This document shows positions 8,629 through 17,270 of a stretch of DNA of 64,000 bases, one piece after another (position 1 is the first letter of the stretch; each line of letters opens with the position of its first letter). The translations under genes and the position numbers were made by a program. This DNA is from CALVGQ01 sp031551965. Lineage in GTDB: Bacteria; Bacillota_I; Bacilli_A; Erysipelotrichales; Erysipelotrichaceae. The stretch lies in assembly GCA_031551965.1 (NCBI GenBank), contig JAVBMW010000002.1:1-64000 (forward strand), written 5' to 3'. Under the pieces are notes generated by a model that worked only from the letters and a program-made list of their open reading frames with translations, was not told the origin of the DNA and did no database searches.

Positions 8629-9321
8629 CTATTTTAGATAGCTTGTATCATTTAATGTGATTAATTTATATTCACCATTTTCATACTCAATGATCGTTAC
8701 GGAACAATTATCTAATCCTTCTTCTAAGCTATCAGCTGCTTGATAATCTACTTCATAAAGAATGGATAAGATCGTCATCCCATGACTTGAAACTAAAACA
8801 TTTTTACCTTTGTTTTGTGGATCATTGACGATTGAATCTAAACTTGTCATCGCTCTTTCAGCAAGGATATAGAAATCTTCTCCTCCATAAGCCACCCATC
8901 CATTTTCCCATGTTTCATCGATTCCCTGTTCCCAAAGTCGAGATGAATCTTGTTCTTCTAAACTACCGAAGTTCATTTCTTTTAAGTTCTCATCTTCATG
9001 TACTGGAATTTTTCTTTCATTAAGAACTAAATTTGTTGTATCTACAGCTCTACCGCTTGGACTTGTATAAGCATTGGCAAAATCAATTGCACTTAATCCT
9101 TCTTTTAATTTTTTTGCTTGAGCGATACCCTCTTCAGTTAATGGTGAATCACTCCATCCTTGAGCTTTCTTTTCAACATTGTATACAGTTTCCCCATGAC
9201 GGATCAAATACAATGTGACTTTTTCGCTTGTTTCAACGACTTCTTCTTTTTCTGGTTTACTGCATGCTGCTAGAGTTAGTAATAGCGATAATGACGCTAA
9301 TAGGATTATAATTTTTTTCAT
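8629..9321 (-). CDS. Histidine-phosphatase-family lipoprotein
   Basis: The mature domain is a phosphoglycerate-mutase-like histidine phosphatase. The catalytic RHGET is near residues 41-45, NFGSLEEQ carries the usual Glu, and the second histidine is in SSHGMT. The N-terminus MKKIIILLASLSLLL ends in a lipobox LAAC (Cys20), so the protein should be a membrane-anchored outer-surface phosphatase. A longer frame from 9369 would overlap the esterase gene; AGAGGA before the ATG at 9321 decides the start, giving 230 residues. Its place between the esterase and EIIB genes suggests a role in preparing phosphorylated substrates outside the cell, but that is inference. Confidence 0.88.
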   Translation of the reverse strand: MKKIIILLASLSLLLTLAACSKPEKEEVVETSEKVTLYLIRHGETVYNVEKKAQGWSDSPLTEEGIAQAKKLKEGLSAIDFANAYTSPSGRAVDTTNLVLNERKIPVHEDENLKEMNFGSLEEQDSSRLWEQGIDETWENGWVAYGGEDFYILAERAMTSLDSIVNDPQNKGKNVLVSSHGMTILSILYEVDYQAADSLEEGLDNCSVTIIEYENGEYKLITLNDTSYLK

Positions 9322-9323
9322 AA

Positions 9324-10748
9324 TTATTTGTTTTCCTCTTCTTTTCTTTTTCCTACAAAAATTACACATGCTACAATTCCACCCACAATGATAAAGGACG
9401 CTAAAATCGATCCATAAATATCAAAGAAGGTCGGTGCAACATATTGGCTTGGTTGTTTGGTTTGATTTGCCAGCCACTGAAAGATTGTTGCTTCTTTTCC
9501 ATTGACTAGAACAGGTTCACCTTCAAAATCAAAATTAGGATCGTCATTCAATGTGTATATCCATGAAAAATGTGCGTTATATTCATAAGCTGATCCATCT
9601 TCATTAAAGTAGTTACCACTTGGGTCAACGACATTTTCATACAAGGAGAAATGAACATTTTCTGCTCCTGCTTCCAATAATCTTCCATAGGTTGGTATTG
9701 TAATATAATCGACTTCTGCCAGCATATCTTGGTAAGCGTGAGTAAACCACATTGGTATATGTTTTATTTGCTGAATATTCGTGTCACTTACATAATCATT
9801 GTACATCGCTTCACAAATTGGATAAGCTGCCGCAAAATAGGTAGGATGGTCCATCAACATTCTCATTGTCATAAATCCACCGTTGGAGCATCCTCCAATG
9901 TAGATTCTTTCTAAATCAATATCGTCATGACTTGAAACATAATCTTCAATCAAACTAAATAAGGCATTGGAATACATTGATGATCCGTCAATGGTCATAT
10001 TTCCATCACCATGATCCATCCAAAATGTTGGTGATTGAGGTGCTAATACATAAGCTCCATTGAAATACCCTTGAATTGTTTCATCTGCAAGCGATGTGAC
10101 TTTATTTCCTAATAACACAAGTCTTGGATCATTTCCACCTTCACCCATACCATGCAACCAGATGATCAACGGATTTTTTTGATTGTCCTTTTCTGGCGAG
10201 TATGAAGCATAACTTAGTGTCATATCGCCAAATTTTTTATCAGTATATTCATATTGTGAGAATTCAAATTCATCTACGATTTTTGTGATCACATTGCCTT
10301 CTTGATCCCATACTTGATTTGTTTTTGTGTTTTGAATTGTAAATGCTAAATCTACATAGAAATTCGCAAACATTTCAAAATCAAAATGGAAAGGTGAAGT
10401 TGCCGTGATTTCTGGCCCTTTTTCTATTTCCAGGGTAATAAAGTTGCCTTCATTTTCTATTTTATTTCCTTGATCATCAGAGTAATACATATCGCTAATC
10501 ATTACCTCTGCTTCTTCAAGTACTATGATTTCATTTTCTACTTCTGCTGACTTAACTACAGTGATCAAGTAGTCATCCACATTTAGTTGTGTTGATTCAT
10601 CATTTGAAATCACAAGTTTTGTGACAGAGGGTCCCCAGTCTTCTCCTTCAATTACCATAGTGTAATTTGAATCTGACTTGATGGCATTGACACTGAGTGG
10701 TGAAAACATCGTACTCAATATCGCTAAACTCATTAATATTTTTTTCAT
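9324..10748 (-). CDS. Secreted, membrane-anchored alpha/beta-hydrolase (esterase)
   Basis: This 474-residue protein has an N-terminal signal peptide ending near VNA, then an N-terminal accessory domain of about 150 residues and an alpha/beta-hydrolase domain. The oxyanion strand WLHGMGEGG is near residue 199 and the nucleophile elbow GCSNGG near residue 287; a late conserved His (AHFSW) is the likely catalytic base. A single C-terminal membrane helix followed by KRKEEE anchors it, so it acts outside the membrane. The layout resembles putative secreted esterases or peptidases of the PHB-depolymerase/feruloyl-esterase type. A GTG at 10754 is possible, but AGGAGAG fits the ATG at 10748, which overlaps the GH1 stop (ATGA). 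It may deacylate plant glycosides before uptake. Confidence 0.82.
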   Translation of the reverse strand: MKKILMSLAILSTMFSPLSVNAIKSDSNYTMVIEGEDWGPSVTKLVISNDESTQLNVDDYLITVVKSAEVENEIIVLEEAEVMISDMYYSDDQGNKIENEGNFITLEIEKGPEITATSPFHFDFEMFANFYVDLAFTIQNTKTNQVWDQEGNVITKIVDEFEFSQYEYTDKKFGDMTLSYASYSPEKDNQKNPLIIWLHGMGEGGNDPRLVLLGNKVTSLADETIQGYFNGAYVLAPQSPTFWMDHGDGNMTIDGSSMYSNALFSLIEDYVSSHDDIDLERIYIGGCSNGGFMTMRMLMDHPTYFAAAYPICEAMYNDYVSDTNIQQIKHIPMWFTHAYQDMLAEVDYITIPTYGRLLEAGAENVHFSLYENVVDPSGNYFNEDGSAYEYNAHFSWIYTLNDDPNFDFEGEPVLVNGKEATIFQWLANQTKQPSQYVAPTFFDIYGSILASFIIVGGIVACVIFVGKRKEEENK

Positions 10749-12139
10749 TTGCACTCTCCTATATTATTTCCATTGGTTTCAATTACTTTTTTATACCAGG
10801 TAAAACTATCTTTAACCCTTCGTTTCAGTGATCCTTTTCCTAAATCATCCATATCTACATGCACGACACCATAGCGTTTTGACATTTGTGCACTGTTTGC
10901 ACTGATGACATCAATAATTCCCCAGATCATATAACCCATCACTTCGATACCATCTTCAAGTATTGCTTTCATCATTTCTCTGATATGAGCCTCTAAATAT
11001 TGAATTCTGTAAGGATCATGAATTTTCCCATCCTCCACAACATCAGGGTGACCTAAACCATTCTCTACAATAAACAAGGGTTTTTGATAGCGATCATAAA
11101 GCATATTTAAACTGATTCGAAGTCCTACAGGATCAATCTGCCATCCCCAATCACTTTTCTTAAGGTATGGATTAGTTCCGCCTTCGCTCATATTTCCATC
11201 AGTACTTTCGTTGGATGTTGTCCATGACATGTAGTAACTGAAAGCGATATAATCGATACATCCTTCTTTTAAATCCTTTTTATCTTCATCCGTAATGTTC
11301 AAATCGATGTTGTGTGTCTTCAGATAAATTTCAGCTTTCTTTGAATAATATCCACGACTCATTACATCAGCAAAATAGTACGTTTCATCATTTTCAAAGG
11401 CAGCCTTAAGTACATTATCCGGGTCACAGTTAAAAGGATAAGTAGGCCCAAACATAAGCATCATTCCAACTTGCAGCGTTTCATCAAGCTGATGTGCCAA
11501 TTTAACTACTTTTGCACTGGCAACCATCATGTGATGTGCCATTTGAAAAAGCTCACTCTGATCCTTTGTTTTGATTCCTGTTACCATATAAGGATGGAAA
11601 AGTACGACATTGATTTCGTTAAAAGTAATCCAATATTTTACTTTTTTATGGTATCTATTCATTACTATTTCACAATATCTTACAAAGAAATCGATCATTT
11701 TTCGATTTTTCCATGAACCATATTCTTTTATTAAATGCATGGGTACTTCAAAATGAGATAAGGTGATTACTGGCTCAATTTTAGCTTTTTCCAGTTCCAT
11801 TAAGACATCATCATAAAACTGTAAACCTTTTTCATTGGGCTCAGACTCATCTCCCTGCGGAAAAATCCTTGACCAATTGATTGAGAACCGAAAGCTTTTT
11901 AATCCCAGTTCTTTCATCAGCTTTATATCCTCTTTATAATGATGATAGAAATCAATTCCATGATGTGAAGGATAATAGTATTGAACATCAATAGGCTCAA
12001 CAATCTTTTTTGTTTTGGTTATTTCATCATATATCGCTACATCCTGCGAGTTTAACCCCTTAAAATCTTCAAGATAAGCACCTTCACTTTGATGGGCAGA
12101 AATCGCCCCACCCCATAGAAAATCTTTATTAAGCTGCAT
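10745..12139 (-). CDS. bglA: 6-phospho-beta-glucosidase, GH1
   Basis: This 464-residue glycoside hydrolase family 1 enzyme has the N-terminal FLWGGAISAHQSEGA signature. The acid/base glutamate is in TFNEI near residue 172 and the nucleophile in VENG near residue 358. The C-terminal SKRYGVVHVD supports the phosphosugar-specific branch. It should cleave phospho-cellobiose or similar beta-glucosides delivered by the adjacent PTS. Its start overlaps the end of the EIIC gene by 11 bp, so the genes are coupled. A second intact GH1 gene (30990-32402) and a relic (23424-23495) lie elsewhere in the window. Confidence 0.93.
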   Translation of the reverse strand: MQLNKDFLWGGAISAHQSEGAYLEDFKGLNSQDVAIYDEITKTKKIVEPIDVQYYYPSHHGIDFYHHYKEDIKLMKELGLKSFRFSINWSRIFPQGDESEPNEKGLQFYDDVLMELEKAKIEPVITLSHFEVPMHLIKEYGSWKNRKMIDFFVRYCEIVMNRYHKKVKYWITFNEINVVLFHPYMVTGIKTKDQSELFQMAHHMMVASAKVVKLAHQLDETLQVGMMLMFGPTYPFNCDPDNVLKAAFENDETYYFADVMSRGYYSKKAEIYLKTHNIDLNITDEDKKDLKEGCIDYIAFSYYMSWTTSNESTDGNMSEGGTNPYLKKSDWGWQIDPVGLRISLNMLYDRYQKPLFIVENGLGHPDVVEDGKIHDPYRIQYLEAHIREMMKAILEDGIEVMGYMIWGIIDVISANSAQMSKRYGVVHVDMDDLGKGSLKRRVKDSFTWYKKVIETNGNNIGECK

Positions 12140-13418
12140 TGGTGATAGCCATTTCTTCTTCTAATGCTTTTTTATCCGCAATTTTAAAGAAAGGATAGTA
12201 AAGTAGTGTTAAAACGATGATAACCACAACCATGACTAAGGCAAAAGCTACTCCACCATAAATTAACTGTTGAAGTACAGCAGGCATAACCCAAGGTAGT
12301 TCGATTGTTGGATTAATATAATTTAAGACACCTAAGCTATAAAATAAATGAATTACTCCCCCAGCAACTGCCACTGAGCTTACAAGTGGAATGAAGAAAA
12401 TAGGGTTCAACATGACTGGAATTCCAAATATTAACGGTTCATTGATGTTGAAGATACTAGGGATAAAGGTTAAGGCTCTCATTGCCTTGAATCTTTCTGA
12501 TTTAGCGCGTAACATATTGATCGCAAGACCGATTGTATTTCCTGTTCCACCTACCATGATGATGGAGATCATAAACATAAATTCAACATAAGGCATAGGT
12601 TGTCCTGATAAGAAAGCTTCAATATTGTAAATAAAGATTGGAGCTGTCACTGCATAGAATAAGTTGATGATTGCAGCAGGATGAATTCCAAAAAACCACA
12701 ATAAATTGGCAAATGTAAAGACCAGAATAACTGACATGGCGGAAGAGCCAATCGCGGTAAGTGGTGCAGTGATCAGTGTATTGATGAAATTCATCGCATC
12801 CCCAAAAGGACTGTAAGCAAAGCCGACCTTCAATACAAATGCCAAGATGAAAATCAGCATTGCTACAAAAGTTGGGCTTAATGAATCAGACACCATTGGA
12901 GGAACTGAATCTGGAAGTTTGATCATAAACATATCTTTTTTGATCATATAAGCATAAAAGCGAGTAACCAATATGCTGACTGCCATCCCTACAAAGATAC
13001 CATCACTTCCAATAGAAGAAGTAGTAATCATAGTAATGTACCAATCCATTCCATCTGGAATTTGGTATTGAGGAATCAAGATCAAAAAGAAAGCTAAACT
13101 TAAAATCGTTGGTGTCAACGGACTTACTTCTTCAATTTTTGCCGTTTCATAGGCAATCGTAATTACAATGTAAATCGCATAGAGTCCACTGGTGATGTTG
13201 ATAAAATCGGAAATGATCTGAGTTAAAGCTAAATCAGCCAAAAGATTTTGCCATGGTTCAAATGGAAATTGGCCAATGATAGCGATAAATGCGATACCTA
13301 ATGAAATTGGTAACACCGACATCATTCCATTGGTGATGGATTGAATCGTTTTGTTTTCAGACATTTTTTCGGCAAGAGGTCCGACAAAACGTTCTAGAAT
13401 TGATTGAAATTTTGACAT
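12129..13418 (-). CDS. celB: PTS cellobiose-type EIIC permease
   Basis: This 429-residue membrane protein with about ten hydrophobic segments matches the lactose/cellobiose EIIC family. It has the N-terminal LAEKMSENKTIQSITNGMMSVLPI, the substrate-site region WFFGIHPAAIINLFYAV and the conserved NINEPLIFGIP. It imports beta-glucosides, which the EIIB partner phosphorylates. It is the first gene of the operon EIIC, GH1, esterase, phosphatase, EIIB. AAAGGAG precedes the start. The promoter upstream has a 19-bp spacer and a cre-like site, so control by the divergent MerR protein and by CcpA is likely. Confidence 0.93.
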   Translation of the reverse strand: MSKFQSILERFVGPLAEKMSENKTIQSITNGMMSVLPISLGIAFIAIIGQFPFEPWQNLLADLALTQIISDFINITSGLYAIYIVITIAYETAKIEEVSPLTPTILSLAFFLILIPQYQIPDGMDWYITMITTSSIGSDGIFVGMAVSILVTRFYAYMIKKDMFMIKLPDSVPPMVSDSLSPTFVAMLIFILAFVLKVGFAYSPFGDAMNFINTLITAPLTAIGSSAMSVILVFTFANLLWFFGIHPAAIINLFYAVTAPIFIYNIEAFLSGQPMPYVEFMFMISIIMVGGTGNTIGLAINMLRAKSERFKAMRALTFIPSIFNINEPLIFGIPVMLNPIFFIPLVSSVAVAGGVIHLFYSLGVLNYINPTIELPWVMPAVLQQLIYGGVAFALVMVVVIIVLTLLYYPFFKIADKKALEEEMAITNAA

Positions 13419-13447
13419 TTTTATTGTTCTCCTTTTTATTCGTTTTC

Positions 13448-13478
13448 ATTGTAAACCTTAAAGCTACTTGAATGTAAA
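13448..13478 (-). promoter_or_regulatory. MerR-type promoter with 19-bp spacer
   Basis: On the minus strand TTTACA (13478-13473) and TACAAT (13453-13448) are separated by exactly 19 bp. A dyad (TTCAAG, TAG, CTTTAA) fills the spacer. Over-long 19-20 bp spacers with a central dyad are the hallmark of promoters activated by MerR-family proteins, and a MerR gene is divergently encoded next to it. It should drive the cellobiose PTS operon. Confidence 0.75.
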
Positions 13479-13487
13479 GCGTTTTCA
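13474..13487. promoter_or_regulatory. cre-like catabolite-control site
   Basis: GTAAAGCGTTTTCA matches the CcpA cre pattern in its core (AAAGCG-TTTTCA), with the two outermost left bases off. It overlaps the -35 of the PTS promoter, a position where CcpA binding would repress. Confidence 0.5.
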
Positions 13488-13524
13488 TAATAAAATAGTT
13501 TTAAATAAGAAAAGAGTTTATTTT

Positions 13525-14256
13525 ATGAAAAATTATTCAATCAAAGAAGCATCAGAAATTTTACAAGTTCCCAAATCAACCTTACGTTATTGGGAACAGG
13601 AAGGCCTATTAAAGTGCAATCATAATTACGACAATGATTATCGGGAATATACAACCGATGATTTGGTCCAGTTATCTGATATTGCTTTTTATCGTAGCCT
13701 TAATTTCCCAGTGAAATCACTACACAATTTGTATACACTGTCTTATCCTGACTATTTAGAATTACTTCAAAATTCTTATCAAGAAGTAGACGCAAAAATT
13801 ATTGAACTGATTCGCACTAAAGAAAAAATCGGGAAAAGAATGGATGCGATCACTACTTTTCAAGAACTTGCGATCGGAAATGTGGTCCATAAAAAACCTT
13901 TCTTCAATCAAATTGAGCATATGAATTTCAGAGAAAGAAAAAATGTCATTCCCTATTTAAACGATCAAAATATTTTAGCGATCGTTTTCAATGAAAATGA
14001 CAAACAGGTAGAAACCAGAGGAATCATTAGTGATAAGGTAGAACTGGATGAAAATACATTGTGGAATCATAATGAACAATATTCCTATGTTCCCTGTTTG
14101 ATTAAAATTACAGATCGCAATATCAATGATCCCTCTTTAGCTGAAATGATTAATGATTTGAAAAAACAAGGCAAAAAAATAAACAGAATACTTGGTAATT
14201 ATTTAATTACGGATAAAAACAGTGATTACTATCAGGGTTGGATAGAAATAATTTAA
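13525..14256 (+). CDS. MerR-family transcriptional regulator
   Basis: This 243-residue protein starts with the MerR winged helix (YSIKEASEILQVPKSTLRYWEQEGLL...YREYTTDDLVQL). A dimerisation helix follows, then a roughly 130-residue ligand domain not assigned to a known class. MerR proteins twist promoters with 19-20 bp spacers into active shape, and precisely such a promoter lies upstream on the other strand. It is therefore the likely activator of the cellobiose PTS operon, where BglG- or LevR-type regulators are more usual. A longer frame opens at 13468; the ATG at 13525 with AAAAGAG is preferred because 13468 lies within the promoter. Its stop overlaps that of the MATE gene. Confidence 0.85.
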   Translation: MKNYSIKEASEILQVPKSTLRYWEQEGLLKCNHNYDNDYREYTTDDLVQLSDIAFYRSLNFPVKSLHNLYTLSYPDYLELLQNSYQEVDAKIIELIRTKEKIGKRMDAITTFQELAIGNVVHKKPFFNQIEHMNFRERKNVIPYLNDQNILAIVFNENDKQVETRGIISDKVELDENTLWNHNEQYSYVPCLIKITDRNINDPSLAEMINDLKKQGKKINRILGNYLITDKNSDYYQGWIEII

Positions 14257-15623
14257 GCTTCTTTCATTTTTTCTGAAGCAATCTTTTTCATTGAATTTAT
14301 CGATAAAAAGCACACAAGAATTGTTAAAATGTCAGCGAGTGGTTGAGCAAAGTAAAGTCCGTTAATTCCCAATAATTTTGGAAGAAGTAAGATGAAAGGA
14401 ATATAAAAGATTCCCTGTCTTATCGAGGATAAGAATAATCCAAAGCGGGATGAACCGATGGTTTGAAACGTGATCGTCATCATATAACACAGACCAAATG
14501 CAGGATATATGGCAACCTGTGAGATCAACAATTTAGCCCCATAGCCGATGACTAAAGGATTGTTGTTGAACAGGGATATAAGAGGTTTTGCCAAAAGGAT
14601 ATAAACAATAGCGACAATAACTGTTAACACGATTGATCCTTGCAGCGCAAAACGGACAGAGGCATTGAATCGCTTATCATCCCTTGCTCCAAATGAATAA
14701 GCCGCAACGGGCTGGTAACCTTGCATAAATCCCATTACCACATAACATCCGATTAATACTAAACGTTGCACGACACCGTAGGATGCTATAATCAAATCAG
14801 CATCTGGCAAAGATTTTGCTGCAATGTTAGTCATGGACGTCGCAAGAGCCAAACAAATCTGAATGACAGCACTTGGAATCCCGATCGCTGCTACAGTTGC
14901 AAATAGACGATCACCAGGTTTAATATGTTTTATCTTGATTTTGATCACTGATTTACCACTTAAATAAAACCATCCTAAAATCGCAAACGTAATAAACTGA
15001 GAGATTGTCGTTGCCAATGAAGCCCCTTCAACTCCCATACCCAATCCCCAGTCGAACATAAAGATTGGATCAAGAATGATATTAGCTATCGCCCCAACAA
15101 TAATCGCGATGGATGTTATTTTTACAGAGGATTCAGCTCTGGCTGCACTATTCATGCATTGTGCCGGAAGATTAAATAATGCCGCAATAAACATCCAAAA
15201 AGCATACTCTTTTGCCTGTGGCATAACTAATTCTGATGCCCCGAACATTTTTAACAGTGGCTCAATAAAAACGATTCCTCCAATACAAAGTAGTATCCCA
15301 ATAATAACTGAAAAGGCAATGATTGTGGATATCGTAACATTAGCCTTTTCTTTTTCGCCTGCACCAAGCTGACGACCTGCCAAAACAGCAGCTCCTGCCG
15401 CAAAGATATTCTCAACCGAAACCATAATCAGCAGAATTGGTAAAGTGACGCCCACCGCCGCCAAAGCAATATCTGATCCCAACATTCCGATATAAGCTGT
15501 ATCTACGATGTTGTATACTGCTTTTGCAAGTAAGGCAAACGTTGCAGGAAGTGCCAGTTTAACAATTGCTTTTGAGGGTTTCATCTGTCCTAAAATAGAT
15601 TGATTGATCGTTTTTGTACTCAT
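14253..15623 (-). CDS. MATE-family multidrug efflux transporter
   Basis: This 456-residue protein has twelve predicted membrane segments in two homologous halves, characteristic of MATE exporters. The N-terminal half contains LALPATFALLAKAVYNIVDTAYIG and GRQLGAGE, the C-terminal half VMGFMQGYQPVAAYSFGA. Such proteins export cationic compounds against sodium or proton flow. It lies 12 bp after the TetR gene (15636-16229), forming a regulator-exporter operon under two TetR-like operators. The 3' ends of this gene and the MerR gene overlap by four bases. Confidence 0.92.
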   Translation of the reverse strand: MSTKTINQSILGQMKPSKAIVKLALPATFALLAKAVYNIVDTAYIGMLGSDIALAAVGVTLPILLIMVSVENIFAAGAAVLAGRQLGAGEKEKANVTISTIIAFSVIIGILLCIGGIVFIEPLLKMFGASELVMPQAKEYAFWMFIAALFNLPAQCMNSAARAESSVKITSIAIIVGAIANIILDPIFMFDWGLGMGVEGASLATTISQFITFAILGWFYLSGKSVIKIKIKHIKPGDRLFATVAAIGIPSAVIQICLALATSMTNIAAKSLPDADLIIASYGVVQRLVLIGCYVVMGFMQGYQPVAAYSFGARDDKRFNASVRFALQGSIVLTVIVAIVYILLAKPLISLFNNNPLVIGYGAKLLISQVAIYPAFGLCYMMTITFQTIGSSRFGLFLSSIRQGIFYIPFILLLPKLLGINGLYFAQPLADILTILVCFLSINSMKKIASEKMKEA

Positions 15624-15635
15624 TGATTATTCTCC

Positions 15636-16229
15636 TTAAAAATTGATTACACCATAAAGTAAAATACTGATAGCTCTACGACATCTTTCTTCATGCAAAA
15701 TAACTTCATCAAATGAGCTTGTCGCATTAATGAAATCTTGATATTCTCTAAAAGTTTCAATAACATCTTCTTTTTTCAGTTCTGGTCTTAGTTCTACTTT
15801 TTCCAAAATCGTATTTAAAATTTTATAGTTCAAGGTATTAAATCCTTCCTTGCACTTCATTATTTCCTGAGCTAAATGAGTTTGGGGATAAAGAGTTGCC
15901 TCTAAAAATAATTGTTGATACAAAGGATTCTCTTTAAAAAATGCAGTACGTGTATCAAAATAAGCTGATAAATATTTTTGTGGATCATTGATATCAGCAA
16001 ATACAAAATTACTTAAACAAATTGTAAGTGCATCAAAACACTCATGGACACATGTACAATATAATTCGTCTTTATCTTTAAAATAATGATACATAATTCC
16101 TTTTGATATTCCCCCACTCTGACAGATCGTATTGATAGAACTCAAACCATAACCCATTTTTGAAAATTCATTTAATGCACTTTCAATAATTTTTTGTCTG
16201 CTTTGTAAATTCTTTTCTTCTCTTTTCAT
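15636..16229 (-). CDS. TetR-family repressor of the MATE exporter
   Basis: This 197-residue protein begins with the TetR helix-turn-helix (IIESALNEFSKMGYGLSSINTICQ...GISKGIMYHYFKDKDELY), followed by a helical ligand domain of unassigned type. A frame opens at 16262, but GGAGG sits before the ATG at 16229, and the extension would overlap the operator, so I use 16229. It is the first gene of the operon with the MATE exporter. By family it should release the promoter when the exported compound binds. Confidence 0.88.
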   Translation of the reverse strand: MKREEKNLQSRQKIIESALNEFSKMGYGLSSINTICQSGGISKGIMYHYFKDKDELYCTCVHECFDALTICLSNFVFADINDPQKYLSAYFDTRTAFFKENPLYQQLFLEATLYPQTHLAQEIMKCKEGFNTLNYKILNTILEKVELRPELKKEDVIETFREYQDFINATSSFDEVILHEERCRRAISILLYGVINF

Positions 16230-16252
16230 GATTGACCTCCACTTAAAAAAAT

Positions 16253-16305
16253 ATAGACTCATCAGTCTATTTTGTATTTTAACACAAACAGACCAGTAAG
16301 TCTAT
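16253..16305 (-). promoter_or_regulatory. Autoregulated promoter with two TetR operators
   Basis: ATAGACT-N4-AGTCTAT (16253-16270) is a perfect dyad. A second, slightly degenerate copy (ACAGACC-N4-AGTCTAT, 16288-16305) lies 35 bp away centre to centre. On the minus strand TAGACT within the distal dyad and TAAAAT with an extended TG are 17 bp apart, so the dyads cover the -35 and the transcript start. Confidence 0.75.
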
Positions 16306-16340
16306 ATTTATTGTGGCTCATCAAAATTTAACTTATTTAT

Positions 16341-17168
16341 CTATTTAACTTTTTTAAATGCTTTTTCTTTTTCTAATAATTTAAGACTCTTTTCAGGAGT
16401 TGGAAAATCTTCAGGCATAGTTCCACCTAAACTTTCAATTGTTTCACGCACTTTTTTACCAACTGTAAAATGAGTTTCTTTAGCGTTTTCTTCTCCTTGT
16501 ATTTTTTCATTTTCTATTTTTTGTTTCGTTTGAGATATTCTAAAAATATTAGCAGCCAATTCATCACTTCCCATATTATCCAAGATATCTTCTCTATAGT
16601 TTAATTTTTTCCTTTTAAAGATATCATCTGCTGTTTCACCATTGTAAAGCCCTTTGTATCCCGCATTATGAAATTGATCAAAGTTCTTTACTCCAGCTTT
16701 TTTTGCAACTTGATTCAATTGATAATTATCTTTTTTTGTAATGCTACGATTATAAAACCGTTTTTCAATTTCGGTTAACTTGCCATATTCTATTTCACTT
16801 ATTTCTTGTTTTCTGGTTTGTATGGCAAAATAAGTTTGACCTAGCGCTACCACTTCTTTACTTGGATCTGCATTCTGAACAATAAGGTAACAAGCATATC
16901 GTGATAATTTGTAGTCTTTAATTCGTCGATTTGAATCTCCTGTATGAACCATTTTGCTGATATCAGCAAAATGGTCAACTATCTGATATCCACTTATTGT
17001 ACAACTTGTTTTGGCTTTACTTATTACAATGTCAAAATTACGCCATTGTGTATACTCCAACACAACTTGTAACTCTCTTGCTAACCAATACTCATTACCT
17101 GATTCATCTACATGTTTAATACTTTCAAAAGTTTCATAATTAACTAGCTTTATTTGATTTTTTCTCAT
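16341..17168 (-). CDS. dinD: DNA damage-inducible protein D homolog, copy 2
   Basis: Same length (275 residues) and architecture as copy 1, with the conserved RYACYLIVQNADPSKEV block and the GTMPEDFPTPEKSL tail. Roughly residues 38-88 differ (HFADISKMVHTGDSNRRIKDY here versus NFTQVGKIVNTGVSTKEIVEY in copy 1). That pattern suggests exchange of a specificity segment between otherwise similar paralogs. The start is preceded by AAGGAAAAA. The upstream block is near-identical to that of copy 1. A 28-bp perfect palindrome lies at 16948-16975. Role by analogy: SOS or RecA-linked in E. coli; unproven here. Confidence 0.88.
   Translation of the reverse strand: MRKNQIKLVNYETFESIKHVDESGNEYWLARELQVVLEYTQWRNFDIVISKAKTSCTISGYQIVDHFADISKMVHTGDSNRRIKDYKLSRYACYLIVQNADPSKEVVALGQTYFAIQTRKQEISEIEYGKLTEIEKRFYNRSITKKDNYQLNQVAKKAGVKNFDQFHNAGYKGLYNGETADDIFKRKKLNYREDILDNMGSDELAANIFRISQTKQKIENEKIQGEENAKETHFTVGKKVRETIESLGGTMPEDFPTPEKSLKLLEKEKAFKKVK
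16948..16975. repeat. 28-bp perfect palindrome inside dinD copy 2
   Basis: Arms ACCATTTTGCTGAT and ATCAGCAAAATGGT are exact reverse complements with no spacer. They lie on the codons His-Phe-Ala-Asp-Ile-Ser-Lys-Met, so codon pairs CAT/ATG, TTT/AAA, GCT/AGC and GAT/ATC mirror each other. Confidence 0.95.
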
Positions 17169-17170
17169 TT

Positions 17171-17231
17171 GTCTTTTTCCTTCACAAATACCTTATACTA
17201 TTATTATTCTAAGAAAATGTGCGTTCACCTC
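17171..17231 (-). promoter_or_regulatory. Conserved upstream block of dinD copy 2
   Basis: Near-identical to the block before copy 1, including GAGGTGAAC and AGAATAATAATAGTATAAGG. Identity ends at about 17231, which marks the edge of the duplicated unit. Confidence 0.55.
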
Positions 17232-17270
17232 TTTTTTTTATGCTTTTTTCAAAAAAAATTTTTTTCACTA

